64,000 bases of DNA from assembly GCF_020514095.1 (NCBI RefSeq), contig NZ_VTKY01000001.1, positions 372,001 to 436,000 on the forward strand, written 5' to 3'. Under the pieces are notes generated by a model that was not told where the DNA came from, did not search any database, and was given only the letters and a program-made list of their open reading frames with translations. This document shows, piece by piece, positions 7,823 through 16,080 of the stretch; position 1 is the stretch's first letter; every line of letters starts with the position of its first letter. Source of the DNA: Synechococcus sp. MU1643 (GTDB lineage Bacteria; Cyanobacteriota; Cyanobacteriia; PCC-6307; Cyanobiaceae). Position numbers and translations under genes: made by a program.

Positions 7823-9013
7823 ATGGCTGCGTCCTCTCCTGACTGGTTGGCAACGCATCTGCATCAAGCAGGGGGTGCCGTTCCGTTTTCCCGGTTCATG
7901 GATCTGGCTCTGAATGAGCCGGAGCATGGTTATTACGGTTCAGGCCGCGCACGCATCGGCGCCCAGGGTGATTTCGTCACATCTCCCTCTATGGGCAGTG
8001 ACTTTGCAGCCCTGCTGGCGCCCCAACTTCTGGCCTGGCTGGCTGCGGTTCCCCGGACGGATTCTGCTCAACGCCTGTCGATCGTGGAAATCGGCCCTGG
8101 TGAAGGTCATCTGGCCCTGGATCTCGTCGCTGCGTTGCGTGGTGCGGCTCCAGAGCTGCTGGGCCAGATCGAGTTGGTGTTGGTGGAGGCCAATCCCGGC
8201 ATGCGGCGGCGACAACAGGCCCTGCTGCAAGAAGTGGATGATCTGCCGCTGCGTTGGTGTTCCCTGGACGAGTTGCGCCGCGATCCGGTTCATGGGGTCG
8301 TGATCGCCCATGAGTTGCTGGATGCCCTCCCGGTGGAGCGATTGATCTGGCGGGAGGGAGCCCTCCATCAGCAGTGGGTGGAGCTTGATCCAAACGGTGG
8401 CCTGCTCTCGACGCATCGCCCTTTACCGGATGGGTTGCACAAGGAGATCAAGCGTGTTTGCAGCCAAACCGGCATTCAGTTGCCGCCCCCCGATGCCGAA
8501 GAGGGGTGGACCACGGAGTGGAGTAGCGCACTGCCCGACTGGTTCGCTGCTGCTGCGGCTGCCGTGGATGCGGGCGTCCTGCTGGTGATTGATTACGCCC
8601 TGGAGGCCCAGCGTTATTACGCGGCCCGCCGCTCCGACGGCACCTTGATGGCTGTTTGTGCTCAGCAGGCGGGGCTGTCGCCCTTCGATCAGCCCGGCGA
8701 GCAGGACCTCACGGCACACCTCTGCATCGAGGTTGTGCATGAGGCGGCCCAGCGCAATGGCTGGCTGGTGGGTGATCAGGCCAAGCAGGGCGAAGCACTT
8801 CTCGCCTTGGGGCTTGCACAGCGTCTGTATGGGCTGCAGCAGCTGCCGGGCCAACACCTGGCGGAGGCCCTGCAACGCCGCGAAGCTCTGCTTCGGCTTG
8901 TGGACCCTGCGGGTTTGGGTGCGTTCCGCTGGCTCACCTATGGGCGCGGATTGCCTGGAGGCGGCTTCAGCCTTTCAGGCGCTCCAGGCAGTTCAGAATC
9001 TCGACGCGACTGA
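7823..9013 (+). CDS. MidA/NDUFAF7-family SAM-dependent methyltransferase
   Basis: This is a class I methyltransferase of the DUF185/MidA family, whose mitochondrial member methylates an arginine of complex I; the cyanobacterial target is unknown. Visible motifs are [36 protein letters not shown], the SAM-binding [27 protein letters not shown] and [14 protein letters not shown]. The frame is open from ATG 7781, which would sit exactly on the psb32 start codon. ATG 7823 (MAASSPDW) is preferred because it leaves some leader; ATG 7814 is also possible. Its 3' end overlaps convergent aroB by 47 nt. Confidence 0.88.
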   Translation: MAASSPDWLATHLHQAGGAVPFSRFMDLALNEPEHGYYGSGRARIGAQGDFVTSPSMGSDFAALLAPQLLAWLAAVPRTDSAQRLSIVEIGPGEGHLALDLVAALRGAAPELLGQIELVLVEANPGMRRRQQALLQEVDDLPLRWCSLDELRRDPVHGVVIAHELLDALPVERLIWREGALHQQWVELDPNGGLLSTHRPLPDGLHKEIKRVCSQTGIQLPPPDAEEGWTTEWSSALPDWFAAAAAAVDAGVLLVIDYALEAQRYYAARRSDGTLMAVCAQQAGLSPFDQPGEQDLTAHLCIEVVHEAAQRNGWLVGDQAKQGEALLALGLAQRLYGLQQLPGQHLAEALQRREALLRLVDPAGLGAFRWLTYGRGLPGGGFSLSGAPGSSESRRD

Positions 9014-10082
9014 CGTCATCGCGAATTTCAACGGATCCGATGCCGGTGGGCATCACGAAGCGCAGGCGACCGTCGCGCACCTTTTTATCGCCCTGCACGC
9101 TGTCGAGAACCGCATCTGCGGAGAGATCGGGCCAGGCGGTGGGTAGTCCGGCGCTTTCGATCAGCAGACGTTGCCGCTCGGCGGCGTCGCGACTCCAGCT
9201 TCCTCGCAGCACGGCGAGTTCGCCCACCGCCACCATGCCAATGGCGACTGCCTCACCATGCAGCCAGGTGCCATAGCCGCAGAGGGTCTCGACCACGTGG
9301 CCGAAGGTATGGCCATAGTTGAGGATCGCTCTTAAGCCACCTTCCTTTTCATCGGCGGCCACCACCCGGGCCTTGGCCGCGGCCGATCGCTGCAGGATCA
9401 AGCTCAGGCGTTCTGCTCCAAGTCCAGCGGGGGTGCTTGGGTCGACGCAGGCCTCCAGTTCTTCGAACAGCGAGGTGTCGCCGAGGATTCCATATTTGAT
9501 CACCTCCGCCATGCCGGCTCGGAACTCGCGCTTGGGAAGGGTGTTCAGGGTGGAAGGATCGATCAGCACCAGGCGCGGCTGGTGAAAGGCGCCGATCAGG
9601 TTTTTGCCGCGGGGATGGTTGACCCCGGTCTTGCCACCGATGGACGCATCCACCATGGCCAGAAGCGTTGTGGGCACTTGTACCACCTGGATGCCGCGCA
9701 GCCAGGTGGCTGCTGCAAAACCCGTCATGTCCCCGACTACGCCGCCGCCGAGGGCTACCATCAAGGAGCTGCGTTCGAGCTTGGCGTTGTAGGCCGCATC
9801 GTGGATCTCAGCCACCGTGACGGGCGTCTTCTGGTGTTCGCCGGCGTCAATCACCAGCAGCTCAACGCTGAAACCTGCCTCCTTGAGGCTGCTCAGACAG
9901 GCATCGCCATAGGGGCTGGCGACATCCGGATTGCTGACCACCAGGACACGCCGACCAGCCTGCACACCGGCGTCCAGCATCTGCTGACCAAGTCTGGCCA
10001 GGCCGCCGGCTCCAATCACCACCTCGTACGGATTGCGCTCCAGCGCAACGCGGATGTGATGCAACGGGGTGATTGTGGTCAT
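8967..10082 (-). CDS. aroB: 3-dehydroquinate synthase
   Basis: AroB converts DAHP to 3-dehydroquinate in the shikimate pathway, using NAD+ and Zn2+. The 371-residue protein shows [81 protein letters not shown] and HGEAVAIGM, which include the NAD and zinc ligand motifs. ATG 10082 is chosen; an upstream start at 10100 would run into the permease gene. The ATG shares the CATG palindrome (10080-10083) with the divergent permease start. Confidence 0.96.
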   Translation of the reverse strand: MTTITPLHHIRVALERNPYEVVIGAGGLARLGQQMLDAGVQAGRRVLVVSNPDVASPYGDACLSSLKEAGFSVELLVIDAGEHQKTPVTVAEIHDAAYNAKLERSSLMVALGGGVVGDMTGFAAATWLRGIQVVQVPTTLLAMVDASIGGKTGVNHPRGKNLIGAFHQPRLVLIDPSTLNTLPKREFRAGMAEVIKYGILGDTSLFEELEACVDPSTPAGLGAERLSLILQRSAAAKARVVAADEKEGGLRAILNYGHTFGHVVETLCGYGTWLHGEAVAIGMVAVGELAVLRGSWSRDAAERQRLLIESAGLPTAWPDLSADAVLDSVQGDKKVRDGRLRFVMPTGIGSVEIRDDVSRVEILNCLERLKG

Positions 10083-11016
10083 GAAACCGTTGGAACCCAC
10101 CTACTCTCGCAACAGTGTCGCTGGTCCTGTGCGCGAGAGATCAGTGCGCAACTCCCTTTCGGCCTGGGCATTCCTGCTCCCGGCGGTGGTGCTGATCAGT
10201 TTGTCGGTGCTGGTGCCGGCCTTGATGGCCCTGGTGATGAGCTTCACCTCCACCGGGCTTGATGTCAGTGAACCCCTGCGTTTTGTGGGTTTGGCCAACC
10301 TGGAGCGCTTGCTGTCCGATCCGATGGCGCGGCAGGTGTTGGTCACCACCTTCTTTTATCTGATCGGTGTGGTGCCTCCCATCGTTTTCGGAGCGCTGGC
10401 GCTGTCGGTGTTGGTGAACCAGGGATTGCCCGGTCGTTCTTTGCTGCGGGGCGCTATCTACACCCCCGTATTGGTGTCGATCGTTGTTGCAGCGATCGCC
10501 TTTCGCTGGCTGTATGCCGAGAACGGACTGATCAATGGATGGTTGAGCGCTCTGCTCGGCGATGCCTTCAGCCCGATTGGTTTTCTCACCACGCCGCAGC
10601 TGGCCCTGCCTTCCGTGATGTTGGTGACCCTCTGGAAAGGTCTTGGTTATTACATGGTGATTTTTCTGGCGGGTCTGCAGGGCATTCCCCAGGAGCTCTA
10701 TGAGGCAGCGGAGCTGGATGGCAGCGAGGGATGGAGAAAGCATCTCGACATCACTCTGCCCTTGATGAGTCCCTACGTGACCCTGGTCGCAGTGGTGTCG
10801 TCGATTGCGGCCACGAAGGTGTTCGAGGAGGTGTTTCTGATGACCCAGGGAGGTCCTGCAGATGCCACGCGAACCATCGTTTATTACGTGTACGACCAGG
10901 CCTTTGCTGAGTTGGAGATTAGCTACGCCTGCACCCTGGGCCTAGCGCTGTTTCTGTTGGTGTTGCTGTTCACCATGATTCGGTTGGTCTTTGCCGGCGA
11001 TCGGCCGCTGATCTGA
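10081..11016 (+). CDS. Sugar ABC transporter permease, MalF type (orphan)
   Basis: This 311-residue protein has six predicted membrane helices, starting with [21 protein letters not shown]. The cytoplasmic EAA loop [25 protein letters not shown] contacts the ATPase. [25 protein letters not shown] is typical of MalF-like carbohydrate permeases. No partner MalG permease, binding protein or ATPase is adjacent; flanking genes are aroB and purK. The ggt operon at 31-35 kb has its own permease pair, so this one probably serves a second sugar or osmolyte importer whose other parts lie elsewhere. ATG 10081 is used; GTG 10069 is in frame. Confidence 0.88.
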   Translation: MKPLEPTYSRNSVAGPVRERSVRNSLSAWAFLLPAVVLISLSVLVPALMALVMSFTSTGLDVSEPLRFVGLANLERLLSDPMARQVLVTTFFYLIGVVPPIVFGALALSVLVNQGLPGRSLLRGAIYTPVLVSIVVAAIAFRWLYAENGLINGWLSALLGDAFSPIGFLTTPQLALPSVMLVTLWKGLGYYMVIFLAGLQGIPQELYEAAELDGSEGWRKHLDITLPLMSPYVTLVAVVSSIAATKVFEEVFLMTQGGPADATRTIVYYVYDQAFAELEISYACTLGLALFLLVLLFTMIRLVFAGDRPLI

Positions 11017-11068
11017 CGCTGTCATCGACCCTGCAAAGTGGCAAGCTGCGGACATCAGCTCGGGCACG

Positions 11069-12229
11069 ATGATCGGCGTTGTGGGAGGTGGTCAGCTGGC
11101 ACGGATGCTTGTGCAGGCCGCTGCGCAACGTGAAGTTCCGATCGCCGTTCAAACGTCCAATGCAGCGGATCCCGCCGCTGGCTTGGCCTCGCGTCTCATT
11201 GCAGCGGATCCGAGGGATGTGGCTGGAACCCGGGAGCTGGTGGTGGGCTGTGATGGCATCACCTTCGAGAACGAGTGGGTCAACATCGATGCCCTTCTGC
11301 CGCTGGAGCAGCAGGGGGTTCGTTTCCGGCCGTCTTTGGCCGCGCTCTCGCCCCTGGTCGACAAACTCTCTCAACGTCAGCTCTTGGATGACCTAGCGAT
11401 TCCCAGCCCGCCTTGGTGTCCGCTGAGCCTGATTTCGCCCGCTCAACCGGCACTTCCACAGGGCTGGACCTTCCCCGTGATGGCCAAAGCATCCCGCGGG
11501 GGATATGACGGCAAGGGCACGTTGGTTTTGCGCGACATCGATGCCCTGGCGCAGTTGTTGCGCGCCGTTCCGGCCGACGATTGGTTGCTGGAATCATGGG
11601 TGGACTACGAGCTGGAGTTGGCTCTGGTGGTCAGCCGTGATCAGCGCGGCCGGATCCGTCATTTCCCCTTAGTTCAGACCCACCAGCACCAGCAGGTTTG
11701 TGACTGGGTTCTGGCACCGGCACCGGTGGAACCCTCGGTAGCAGCCCTGGCCTACAACGTGGCGGCATCGCTGATGACGAAGCTTGGCTACGTGGGGGTG
11801 TTGGCTTTGGAGTTTTTCTACGGGCCAGCCGGCCTGCAGGTGAATGAGATTGCCCCACGCACTCACAATTCCGGGCATTTCTCGATCGAGGCGTGCACCA
11901 GCAGTCAGTTTGATCAGCAGCTCTGCATTGCAGCCGGGCTACCTGTGCCAGATCCCGAGCTCAATAGCCGCGGTGCCCTGATGGTCAACCTGCTCGGTCT
12001 CGATACGGAGCGCCATGCTCCTTTGGATCAGCGGCTTCAGGCTCTAGAGGACATGCCGGGGCTTCACCTGCACTGGTATGGCAAGTCACCGGAAACACTG
12101 GGGCGCAAGTTGGGGCACGTGACGCTGCTGCTCGAGAGCGACACGGTCTTGAATCGGCGCGATGAGGCCGAGTCAGCGCTTGCCGCCATTCGCCGGATCT
12201 GGCCGCTCGAAAGCGAGAGTCAGGACTAG
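11069..12229 (+). CDS. purK: N5-carboxyaminoimidazole ribonucleotide synthase
   Basis: PurK is an ATP-grasp enzyme that carboxylates AIR with bicarbonate in purine synthesis. The 386-residue protein has the N-terminal dinucleotide-like loop IGVVGGGQLARML, the TFENEWVN segment, FPVMAKASRGGYDGKG of the ATP-grasp, WLLESWVDYELELALVV and the conserved NEIAPRTHNSGHFSIEACTSSQFDQ. Its stop lies immediately before the 6S RNA candidate; purK-6S linkage is known in cyanobacteria, to my recollection. It does not form an obvious operon with the upstream permease (about 50 nt gap). Confidence 0.96.
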   Translation: MIGVVGGGQLARMLVQAAAQREVPIAVQTSNAADPAAGLASRLIAADPRDVAGTRELVVGCDGITFENEWVNIDALLPLEQQGVRFRPSLAALSPLVDKLSQRQLLDDLAIPSPPWCPLSLISPAQPALPQGWTFPVMAKASRGGYDGKGTLVLRDIDALAQLLRAVPADDWLLESWVDYELELALVVSRDQRGRIRHFPLVQTHQHQQVCDWVLAPAPVEPSVAALAYNVAASLMTKLGYVGVLALEFFYGPAGLQVNEIAPRTHNSGHFSIEACTSSQFDQQLCIAAGLPVPDPELNSRGALMVNLLGLDTERHAPLDQRLQALEDMPGLHLHWYGKSPETLGRKLGHVTLLLESDTVLNRRDEAESALAAIRRIWPLESESQD

Positions 12230-12231
12230 GG

Positions 12232-12427
12232 TTGTAAGTGAACTGCTGTGTTGGTGACGGCCTTTTTCTAGTGTTCTGATCTGACTCTCTTTCGACTTGG
12301 GGAGACTGTCGTGACGGTGACGTAAACCGGCCATGCAGCCGGAAACGAAACCCCACTTTGTCGCCCCTTCTGGTTCTTCCAGGTCGACCACTGGGGCTCG
12401 CACGGCATGGTGGTTCACCCTCTTCAA
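12232..12427 (+). ncRNA. ssrS: 6S RNA candidate (ssrS/ssaA)
   Basis: Directly after purK the sequence can fold into one long rod. Positions 12238-12250 (GTGAACTGCTGTG) pair with 12406-12418 over 13 consecutive base pairs. Four of these are G-U, which would be A-C mismatches on the other strand, so the RNA must be read on plus. Outer TTG/CAA pairs may extend the helix. Inside are CCGGC/GCCGG (12327-12342), GCCCC/GGGGC (12363-12397) and CTGG/CCAG (12370-12382). The length of about 180-196 nt, the terminal closing helix and the position after purK match cyanobacterial 6S RNA, which binds RNA polymerase holoenzyme. It was identified from structure and context, not by covariance search. Exact ends are approximate. 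Confidence 0.68.
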
Positions 12428-12736
12428 ATCATTGCTTGGTCGATGCCTGGCTCTGACATAAGCATCAGCAAATCAATTTGCTTGGGTGTTGCTCTGGATA
12501 CGTCCAAAATTTGAACTTTCCAGGTTAGTATTCAAATTCTTTTCGGTTCTTACCTGGAAGAAATTTAACTTCGGTTAATGGGCTAAACTCCTCATCAACC
12601 AAGACTCGATCACAAAAAATATAAGGAAGAATGAACCAATGCCGATCACTAGGATTTTGCCGTTCATTCTGAAAATTTTGCTTTGCAGAATTTTAGATTC
12701 GTTTTGTCCGGATTGGGGTAGATCGGATTTGTGGTG

Positions 12737-12949
12737 CTAGTTCTTGGAGTGGTTGAACTCTTGAAGCGCGTATTGGGCGAGGCATTTGTTTTTATTAGTG
12801 TCGCTCAGCGCAATGGTTGTCACGCTTGGATTCCAGTTTCGGCGATTGATCAATTCATTGAATTCGGTCAAAGCGTCTTCGAGATCGTCGAAGCTTCCTA
12901 TGATCTCCGTTGTTAGTTGCCCTTCTTTGACGGTAATTTCCAGGGGCAT
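12737..12949 (-). CDS. Possible small protein (70 aa), unknown
   Basis: This is a 70-residue frame with ordinary soluble-protein composition: an amphipathic beta-like start (MPLEITVKEGQLTTEIIG), an acidic helix (SFDDLEDALTEFNELIN) and a basic tail ending EFNHSKN. I recognise no family and no clear ribosome-binding site. It is the longest open frame in the AT-richer stretch and its composition is better than that of its antisense frames. It could be a lineage-specific gene or chance. Confidence 0.42.
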   Translation of the reverse strand: MPLEITVKEGQLTTEIIGSFDDLEDALTEFNELINRRNWNPSVTTIALSDTNKNKCLAQYALQEFNHSKN

Positions 12950-13077
12950 CGTTCGGTCGCTTGAGCGAACAAAGGCTACCGCTCAACCGTTGTGTAGTCG
13001 ATGATGCTTACTACTGTGTGAACAAAGCTTGTCAGTGCTTTGGTTGTCTTTAGCTTTGGGTCCCTTGCTGTATCGCG

Positions 13078-13230
13078 ATGCGTGATCCTCGCCTGGATGA
13101 GCTAATTCAAATGGAAACCTGGGATTGGTGGAAAGCTCAAGTTTTTTATTTGCGTGAAAAGAAAGATTATGCTGATGCGGAGGCTCTTTTTATGGAATTC
13201 AAGATTCCTCCATCTGACGCCAGTAATTGA
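13078..13230 (+). CDS. Possible small acidic protein (50 aa), unknown
   Basis: A 50-residue frame from ATG 13078 to TGA 13230 reads like a compact helical protein: MRDPRLDELIQMETWDWWKA, then FYLREKKDYADAEALFMEFK, then a short PPSDASN tail. The W-D-W-W cluster and alternating charged residues are typical of a real small soluble protein rather than noise. It lies in the AT-richer islet with no operon partner. No family is recognised and nothing in the sequence points to a function. Confidence 0.5.
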   Translation: MRDPRLDELIQMETWDWWKAQVFYLREKKDYADAEALFMEFKIPPSDASN

Positions 13231-13309
13231 TGTCGTTGTTGTTGATCATTGTGAACTGAGTTTTAGTGGATTTATTGTTGTTTAGGCTCGTTTTTTGTCG
13301 CTTGATATT

Positions 13310-13522
13310 TCAACGTTCAATATTTGGCTTCGTTGCTCTCACCTTTTTTCGGGCTACTAGCAGGCGGATTGCTTGTTGATTTTTCGGCACCCCGCCGTTG
13401 ACGCTGCCTTCTTTCTGCCGGATGACGCTGAAGTCGCATGCCGGGCCATCCTTCCCCAATGTTTCCGACGATCCGACTGGGCTGATCTCTGTGCCAGTGA
13501 ACTCAGCGTTGCTGTTGGTCAT
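13310..13522 (-). CDS. Doubtful small ORF downstream of the DUF2103 gene
   Basis: A frame from ATG 13522 gives about 70 residues, hydrophilic with a basic C-terminus (LLVARKKVRATKPNIER) and a Gly/Ser-rich middle (SPVGSSETLGKDG). It follows the DUF2103 gene on the same strand, so read-through transcription is possible. Overlapping frames on the plus strand are also open, and I recognise no family. It is listed only so that the stretch is accounted for. Confidence 0.25.
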   Translation of the reverse strand: MTNSNAEFTGTEISPVGSSETLGKDGPACDFSVIRQKEGSVNGGVPKNQQAIRLLVARKKVRATKPNIER

Positions 13523-13566
13523 CCTGAGGCTTGTCGTGATGCAGGATTCCAGTAAGGCCAATCCCC

Positions 13567-13842
13567 TCAGGGGCGGTGATGCAGAACCGCCTGTTCCAGG
13601 TCGGGCCGACTCATCGATGTCACCACAAAGACCTCTTGGACTGAAGTGCCTTTGCGAGCCACCAGCTTGTAACCCCCATGGATCGGTGTGGACACTCGCA
13701 GGCGTAGTTCGGGACTGCGGCCACGCACGCGGCTGATCACGGCAGGGGTGATCGTCTGGATACTCGTTTCATGGGACAAGGCCTTAAGCCACGGGATTAA
13801 GCCATCCACGTAGGTGCTGTGGGTGATAACTACCCGGCCCAA
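13567..13842 (-). CDS. DUF2103 family protein
   Basis: This 91-residue protein matches the cyanobacterial/archaeal DUF2103 family. It has the diagnostic start GRVVITHSTYVDGLIPWLK, TITPAVISRVRGRSPELRLRVS and GGYKLVARKGTSVQEVFVVT. The family is described as possibly metal- or nucleic-acid-binding, but its function is not established. No signal or membrane segment is present. It is divergent from the small conserved gene at 13917 with about 75 nt between starts. Confidence 0.85.
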   Translation of the reverse strand: MGRVVITHSTYVDGLIPWLKALSHETSIQTITPAVISRVRGRSPELRLRVSTPIHGGYKLVARKGTSVQEVFVVTSMSRPDLEQAVLHHRP

Positions 13843-13916
13843 AGCTGAACGAAAACCCGAGAACTGGTGAAAGTTAGCGACTTTGGCTATGCCAGAGAGA
13901 GCGCTCTGGGGCTGTG

Positions 13917-14144
13917 ATGCTGAAATCAGTTGACGCTCTCCACCACGCGATCAGCGGACCGCTGGAGGATGCATGTGGACCCCATGCCCGCATGCTTACC
14001 GCTGAGGTGCACGGAACGGAGGTTCGCGGCCTGGCCTTGTGCCCTGGCCGCGTTGTGCGTTTCGTGATGGACGAGCAGCTGCAGCGTCTGCAGGTGGCTG
14101 ATCTGCTGCGACTCACCAAAGCAAGCCGTAAGCCGGCGGCCTGA
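13917..14144 (+). CDS. Small conserved cyanobacterial-type protein (75 aa)
   Basis: This 75-residue soluble protein starts at ATG 13917 (GTG 13914 is adjacent in frame). It contains LEDACGPHARMLTAEVHGTEVRGLALCPGRVVRFVMDEQLQRL, probably a small beta-rich fold with a helical end (LQVADLLRLTKAS). I cannot name a family. It converges with clpS, the stops being separated by a single base, so the two transcripts must overlap. Confidence 0.65.
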   Translation: MLKSVDALHHAISGPLEDACGPHARMLTAEVHGTEVRGLALCPGRVVRFVMDEQLQRLQVADLLRLTKASRKPAA

Positions 14145-14145
14145 C

Positions 14146-14442
14146 TTAGCAGCGTTCCAGAGGGGCCATTGTTAACCCTTCGGCCTGGAGCTGCTGGTGA
14201 TACAGCTCGGCCTGCTCCAGGGGCCCGCACCAGACTTCAGCCGAACCCTGCCCATCAATTTTGTTGGCGAGGTTCCAGGCGTTGTCTTCGCTCATTCCGG
14301 GAATGATCTTGCGAAGGCAATCGACCACGTGCTGGAACGTGTTCTCGTCGTCGTCCAAAACGATCACGCGAGCCTGGGGGTAACGCTGAGTAGTTTCCTG
14401 ACGCTCCAGTACTGCTGATGAACCGGGGCTTGAGCTGGTCAT
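14146..14442 (-). CDS. clpS: Clp protease adaptor ClpS
   Basis: ClpS delivers N-degron substrates to ClpAP/ClpCP. The 98-residue protein has a variable N-terminal tail, then ARVIVLDDDENTFQHVVDCL, the binding-pocket segment in which D-D-x-x-x-T-F is typical of ClpS, followed by NLANKIDGQGSAEVWCGPLEQAELYHQQL. The start is ATG 14442, because the longer open frame upstream lacks family similarity and would run through the petN gene. The catalytic partner type, ClpP, is encoded 2.3 kb away. Confidence 0.92.
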   Translation of the reverse strand: MTSSSPGSSAVLERQETTQRYPQARVIVLDDDENTFQHVVDCLRKIIPGMSEDNAWNLANKIDGQGSAEVWCGPLEQAELYHQQLQAEGLTMAPLERC

Positions 14443-14514
14443 GACAGTTGCCTCCGGACGGACGAAAAGGTGCCGAATCCTAGGTAGGATCTCAACATTC
14501 AAGCGGTCAAGCGC

Positions 14515-14616
14515 ATGTTGTTCACTCTGGGTTGGGCGTCCTTGGCCGCCATGTTCAGTTTCTCCATCGCCATGGTGGTCTGGGGACGCAACGGTGACGG
14601 CACCCTGAATTTCTGA
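14515..14616 (+). CDS. petN: Cytochrome b6f complex subunit PetN
   Basis: A 33-residue single-helix protein starts at ATG 14515. The core segment [14 protein letters not shown] matches the PetN signature (F-[ST]-[FL]-S-[LI]-x-x-V-V-W-G-R), the most conserved part of this essential small subunit of the thylakoid cytochrome b6f complex. It is a few residues longer than the usual 29, at both ends. It lies divergent to clpS and 8 nt upstream of a second single-helix protein that is probably co-transcribed. A strong terminator follows at 14811-14844. Confidence 0.92.
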   Translation: MLFTLGWASLAAMFSFSIAMVVWGRNGDGTLNF

Positions 14617-14624
14617 TCGAATCT

Positions 14625-14750
14625 GTGCTTCAAGACGCACCACTTCTCACCCAGGCCCTGGCGGTCACGGCAGCAGTGCTTCTCGTCTTCGTCAGCGTTG
14701 CAGTGATTTATCTCTCAACGATCGAATGGAGAGACCGTCGACGCCGTTAA
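14625..14750 (+). CDS. 41-residue single-span membrane protein downstream of petN
   Basis: From GTG 14625 to TAA 14750 the frame encodes 41 residues: a short polar N-terminus (MLQDAPLLTQ), one hydrophobic helix (ALAVTAAVLLVFVSVAVIYL) and a strongly basic end (STIEWRDRRRR). The positive-inside rule predicts the C-terminus on the cytoplasmic/stromal side. I do not recognise it as a known photosystem or b6f subunit. Its 8-nt distance from petN and the shared terminator suggest one transcript and a thylakoid-membrane role (inference). Confidence 0.65.
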   Translation: MLQDAPLLTQALAVTAAVLLVFVSVAVIYLSTIEWRDRRRR

Positions 14751-14810
14751 GGTTCAGATAAATCCTCCCTTTGATTGCGTCTACCCGACGCGAACTTCAA
14801 AATCATCTCT

Positions 14811-14844
14811 GCACAACCCTTCTTCTGGGGTTGTGCTTTTTTTT
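14811..14844 (+). terminator. Rho-independent terminator after petN and the 41-aa gene
   Basis: A perfect 9-bp stem GCACAACCC/GGGTTGTGC with an 8-nt loop is followed directly by eight T. It ends the petN transcript. It also shows that the degraded frame to its right is not simply part of that transcript. Confidence 0.9.
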
Positions 14845-16080
14845 GCCCGCCCTGCGTTTCGGCACGTCCAGCCTGTTGACGCCTTCTCTGAATCGCCGTG
14901 GAACAGCAGAACTGTTTGAGCTCAGTCGGCGGGCTCGCTTGGTTCAGAGTTTTGAGGCTGATGCCTCCAGGTCGGTGCCGAAGGTCTGGCAGAAGAGGCT
15001 GGGTCCTTCTGCAGCCCCTGATCGCTGGGTCCGGCATTGCCGCGGGATCTGGTGGCTGATCTGGTGGAGGACGGGGACCCCCTTCTGGCTCATCGGTCCG
15101 CTTCGAATTCGTCTTCCCTGGATCTGCTGTTCGCTGAAGCATTACATCGAAGCAGTTTTGATCAACTCCAATCGCTTCAGCGAAGGCAGCCTTCGGCCTT
15201 GGAGCAGAGCTGCTTGCAGCGGTTGACCAGCGGAACAGCCGTTTTGTGGCAACCGTCAGGTCTGGCCTCGATCAGTGGTCCCCTTTTTCCTGCCTTGGCG
15301 AGCGTGTCCCATAGCAGTTTGCGTGTTGCTCTGCAGGGCGACCGTCTGATGGCTGAAGGACCGGTAGCGTCCAGCCCCTTTGCGTCTATGCAGGCTGGCC
15401 AGGCGAAAGATCAAACCAATTTCGTCCGCTTTGATCCAGCGTCGGCCGATGTGGAGCTCAACAGTGTTGCTCTGCAGCCTTTGCTGGGATCCGTTTTCAA
15501 CAATCCACTGATCGCAGAACAACTCAACAGCAGCTACAGACTTCCGCAGGAGTTGCGTGATGTTTTGCTCGCCGCGCCTGTCGTTGTGCGGGTGGACGCG
15601 CTCGAGGCTGGCCGCTTCCAGGCCTCTATTCAAGCCAGGTTGATGATTGCTGCTGATCAAATCGACTGGATCAAGCGAAGTCTTGATGCCATTGCGACTG
15701 CCTTGTCGAAGCACGTTTCTATTGGAGCAACGCCCCCTGTTGTCTCCGGATGGTCGACCCTCAAACCGTGTCGCCGAAGTTCGGCTCGATTCCGAGGGGA
15801 ACCCCCAAGGTGGATGGTCGCTGACCTCTGGAACGCAGGATCGGGTGGAGCTGCTGCTTGCTTTGGGGGACGTCCGGACCATCGGCCCCTCACCGATGAA
15901 AAGGGTGGGAAAACAGCGACTTCGCCTTCGAGGGAGACAGGATCAATTGGTTCGGCTGGGTTGGCTTGGTCCGGGCTGGCCTGGGTGATTGGCAACGCAT
16001 CTCCACTCGACCTTCAGATGACAGCACTGCCGATGCAGAAACAGACCGGACGGCTTCGCCTTCAGTTGGAGGTGCCTTGA
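14845..16080 (+). pseudogene. Frame-broken remnant of a protein of about 400 residues, unknown family
   Basis: Protein-like sequence continues for 1.2 kb but changes reading frame at least twice. Frame 2 carries LVQSFEADASRSVPKVW up to about 15030. Frame 1 then carries LPRDLVADLVEDGDPLLAHR through LRDVLLAAPVVVRVDALEAG and IDWIKRSLDAIATAL to about 15735. Frame 2 follows again with PDGRPSNRVAEVRLDSEGN and DRVELLLALGDV. The last residues before TGA 16080 (TGRLRLQLEVP) are in frame 1. Each piece has coding-like composition, whereas the out-of-frame parts are Trp/Cys/Arg-rich. This pattern fits a pseudogene or a gene with several indel errors. No domain is recognised. It begins just after a terminator and ends overlapping the psb29 stop. 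Confidence 0.6.

Larger units (their letters stand above)
12430..13566. other. AT-richer intergenic stretch with small ORFs and hairpins
   Basis: About 1.1 kb without a recognisable gene family and visibly richer in A+T than the rest of the window. It holds three small candidate ORFs described separately. There is an inverted repeat TTCCAGGT (12518-12525)/ACCTGGAA (12552-12559). There is also a 10-bp hairpin with a TTT loop at 12672-12694 (one G-U pair). A 13-codon ORF with a purine-rich leader begins at ATG 12631 but has no other support. No tRNA, IS end or integrase was seen. Small regulatory RNAs are plausible here but cannot be called from sequence alone. Confidence 0.5.

Noticed and set aside
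12232-12427. tmRNA (ssrA) as an alternative identity for the structured RNA after purK
   Set aside because: No T-loop GGTTCGAATCC, no CCA-type acceptor and no tag-peptide frame were found; the single long rod fits 6S RNA better.
12639-12740. 33-codon ORF near 12639 and a 13-codon ORF at 12631
   Set aside because: Both are short, Cys/Trp/Phe-rich and partly formed by a hairpin; no support beyond a purine-rich leader.
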